A program made the position numbers and the translations under genes. From CF-161 sp035259145 (GTDB lineage Bacteria > Chloroflexota > Dormibacteria > Dormibacterales > Dormibacteraceae): DNA of 6,811 nucleotides. Positions 5,595-6,811 of this stretch are shown here, piece by piece (the stretch's first letter is position 1; each line of letters begins with the position of its first letter). The notes beneath the pieces were generated by a model. That model saw only the letters and a program-made list of their open reading frames with translations. It searched no databases and had not been told where the DNA came from. The DNA lies in assembly GCA_035259145.1 (NCBI GenBank), contig DATFWQ010000256.1, forward strand, positions 1 through 6,811, read 5' to 3'.

Positions 5595-6811
5595 TCAGCG
5601 CGGCCAGGTCCAGCCCTGGACCTCGGGAGTGTCTTCGCCGTGTTCTCGCGTGTACAGGCAACTGCGCAGCCGCTGGTCCTCCATCTGCTGGCGAAGGTGG
5701 GCGGCTCGTGGCCCGAGCCCGGGCACCCAATCGATCACGTCCATGACCAGGTGGTACCGGTCGAGGTTGTTGAGCATCACCATGTCGAACGGCGTGGTTG
5801 TCGTGCCTTCCTCCATGTATCCACGAACGTGGAAGTTGTCATGGTTGTGTCGACGGTATGTGAGCCGGTGAATGAGCCAGGGGTAGCCGTGGAAGGCGAA
5901 GATCACGGGCCGGCTGGTTGTGAACAGCGCGTCGAACTGTGAGTCCGAGAGCCCGTGGGGATGTATCGCTGCAGGGTGCAGGCGCGCCACGTCGACGACG
6001 TTCACAACGCGGACCTTGAGGTCCGGCAAGTGCTGCCCCACCAGGTCTGCCGCTGCCAGCGTCTCCAGGGTCGGCACGTCGCCGCAGCACGCCAGGACCA
6101 CGTCGGGCTCACTGCCGGCGTCGGTGCTCGCCCACTCCCAGATGCCGATGCCGCGGGTGCAGTGAATGACCGCCTGCTCCATCGAGAGGTAGTTCAGGGC
6201 GGGCTGCTTGCCGGCCACGATGACGTTGACGTAGTTCCGGCTGCGCAGACAGTGGTCGGCGACCGAAAGCAGCGTGTTGGCGTCGGGTGGGAGGTAGACC
6301 CTGACGATCTCGGGCTTCTTGTCCATCACGAGGTTGATGAAGCCGGGATCCTGGTGTGTGAAGCCGTTGTGGTCCTGGCGCCAGACGTGCGACGTCAGCA
6401 GGTAGTTAAGCGACGCGATCTGTCTCCGCCAGGGAATGCCCCGGGTCACCTTCAACCACTTGGCGTGCTGGTTGAACATCGAGTCGACGATGTGGATGAA
6501 CGCCTCGTAGCAATTGAAGACGCCGTGGCGACCGGTCAGCAGGTAGCCCTCGAGCCAGCCCTGGCACAGGTGCTCGCTCAGGATCTCCATCACGCGGCCG
6601 TCGGGCGAGAGGTGGTCGTCGCTGGGCAGCGTCTCCGCCATCCACGTGCGGCCGGTGACCTCGAACAGTGCCTGGAGGCGGTTCGACGCGGTCTCGTCGG
6701 GGCTCATGATGCGGAAGTTGTCCGGGTTCTTCTTCATCACGTCGCGGAGGAACGCGCCCTGGATGCGGGTCGCGGAGGTCTCCATCGCTCCGGGCTTGGG
6801 GACTTCGACCG
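5595..6811 (-). CDS. xfp: Phosphoketolase (xylulose-5-phosphate/fructose-6-phosphate type), C-terminal half, 5' end outside the window
   Basis: Thiamine-diphosphate enzyme that splits xylulose 5-phosphate, and in Xfp types also fructose 6-phosphate, with phosphate into acetyl phosphate plus glyceraldehyde 3-phosphate or erythrose 4-phosphate. The frame is open to the window end, so the ATG at 6785 is internal: the residues before it (VEVPKPGA) and after it continue the family pattern. About 404 residues are visible, half of the usual 790-820. Seen in order: DVMKKNPDNFRIMSPDETASNRL, LSEH with the Glu expected to touch the thiamine ring (codon 6573-6575), GYLLTGRHGVFNCYEAF, SMFNQHAKW, HVWRQDHNGFTHQDPGF with both active-site histidines five residues apart, YLPPDANTLL, AFHGYPWLIHRLTYRR, and HVRGYMEEGTTTTPFDM. 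The C-terminus EHGEDTPEVQGWTWP is the normal ending. It leads the xfp-ackA operon. Whether it accepts fructose 6-phosphate cannot be read from this half. Confidence 0.97.
   Translation of the reverse strand, partial: VEVPKPGAMETSATRIQGAFLRDVMKKNPDNFRIMSPDETASNRLQALFEVTGRTWMAETLPSDDHLSPDGRVMEILSEHLCQGWLEGYLLTGRHGVFNCYEAFIHIVDSMFNQHAKWLKVTRGIPWRRQIASLNYLLTSHVWRQDHNGFTHQDPGFINLVMDKKPEIVRVYLPPDANTLLSVADHCLRSRNYVNVIVAGKQPALNYLSMEQAVIHCTRGIGIWEWASTDAGSEPDVVLACCGDVPTLETLAAADLVGQHLPDLKVRVVNVVDVARLHPAAIHPHGLSDSQFDALFTTSRPVIFAFHGYPWLIHRLTYRRHNHDNFHVRGYMEEGTTTTPFDMVMLNNLDRYHLVMDVIDWVPGLGPRAAHLRQQMEDQRLRSCLYTREHGEDTPEVQGWTWPR

Noticed and set aside
6783..6785. ATG at 6785 as the phosphoketolase start
   Set aside because: The frame is open to the window end, and the protein would lack the whole N-terminal half needed for thiamine diphosphate binding, so this is an internal Met of a gene cut by the window.

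Overview
The window is GC-rich bacterial chromosome with seven protein-coding genes, two of them cut by the window edges. Nothing in it looks like phage, plasmid, insertion sequence, CRISPR or RNA gene. High GC, the actinobacterial-style wording of the acetate kinase and phosphoketolase motifs, and two genes without a Shine-Dalgarno sequence suggest an Actinomycetota- or Chloroflexota-like organism, probably free-living. This placement is an inference from motif style and cannot be settled from the window.

Layout. Positions 1-741 (+) hold the C-terminal two thirds of a YghZ-type aldo/keto reductase. Positions 782-1297 (-) encode a Dps-family ferritin-like protein that converges on it. A 230-bp divergent spacer (1298-1527) separates dps from zwf (glucose-6-phosphate dehydrogenase, 1528-2925, +). 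After a 153-bp spacer comes a two-gene cassette on the + strand: a MarR-type winged-helix regulator (3079-3588) and an alpha/beta hydrolase (3585-4466) that overlaps it by ATGA. A striking inverted repeat sits over the regulator's start codon. On the - strand, and converging on the hydrolase with a 30-bp overlap of coding ends, lies an operon of phosphoketolase (xfp, entering from beyond 6811 and ending at 5595) followed after 24 bp by acetate kinase (ackA, 5570-4437).

How the genes fit together. Zwf makes 6-phosphogluconolactone and NADPH and so feeds the pentose phosphates. Phosphoketolase splits xylulose 5-phosphate (and in some families fructose 6-phosphate) into acetyl phosphate plus glyceraldehyde 3-phosphate (or erythrose 4-phosphate). 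AckA turns the acetyl phosphate into acetate and ATP. This is the core of a phosphoketolase shunt. The reductase (NADPH-dependent clean-up of reactive triose or methylglyoxal-type aldehydes) and Dps (iron storage, DNA and peroxide protection) fit a redox-stress or survival neighbourhood, but that link is inferred from adjacency. The regulator-hydrolase pair looks like an independent, self-regulated detoxification or small-molecule hydrolysis cassette of unknown substrate.

No clearly new multi-gene system is visible. The points most worth a second look are the compound palindromic operator on the marR start, a 23-bp in-frame direct repeat inside marR, a short tandem duplication at the 3' end of the hydrolase gene, and variant residues in the G6PD and acetate kinase signature motifs.
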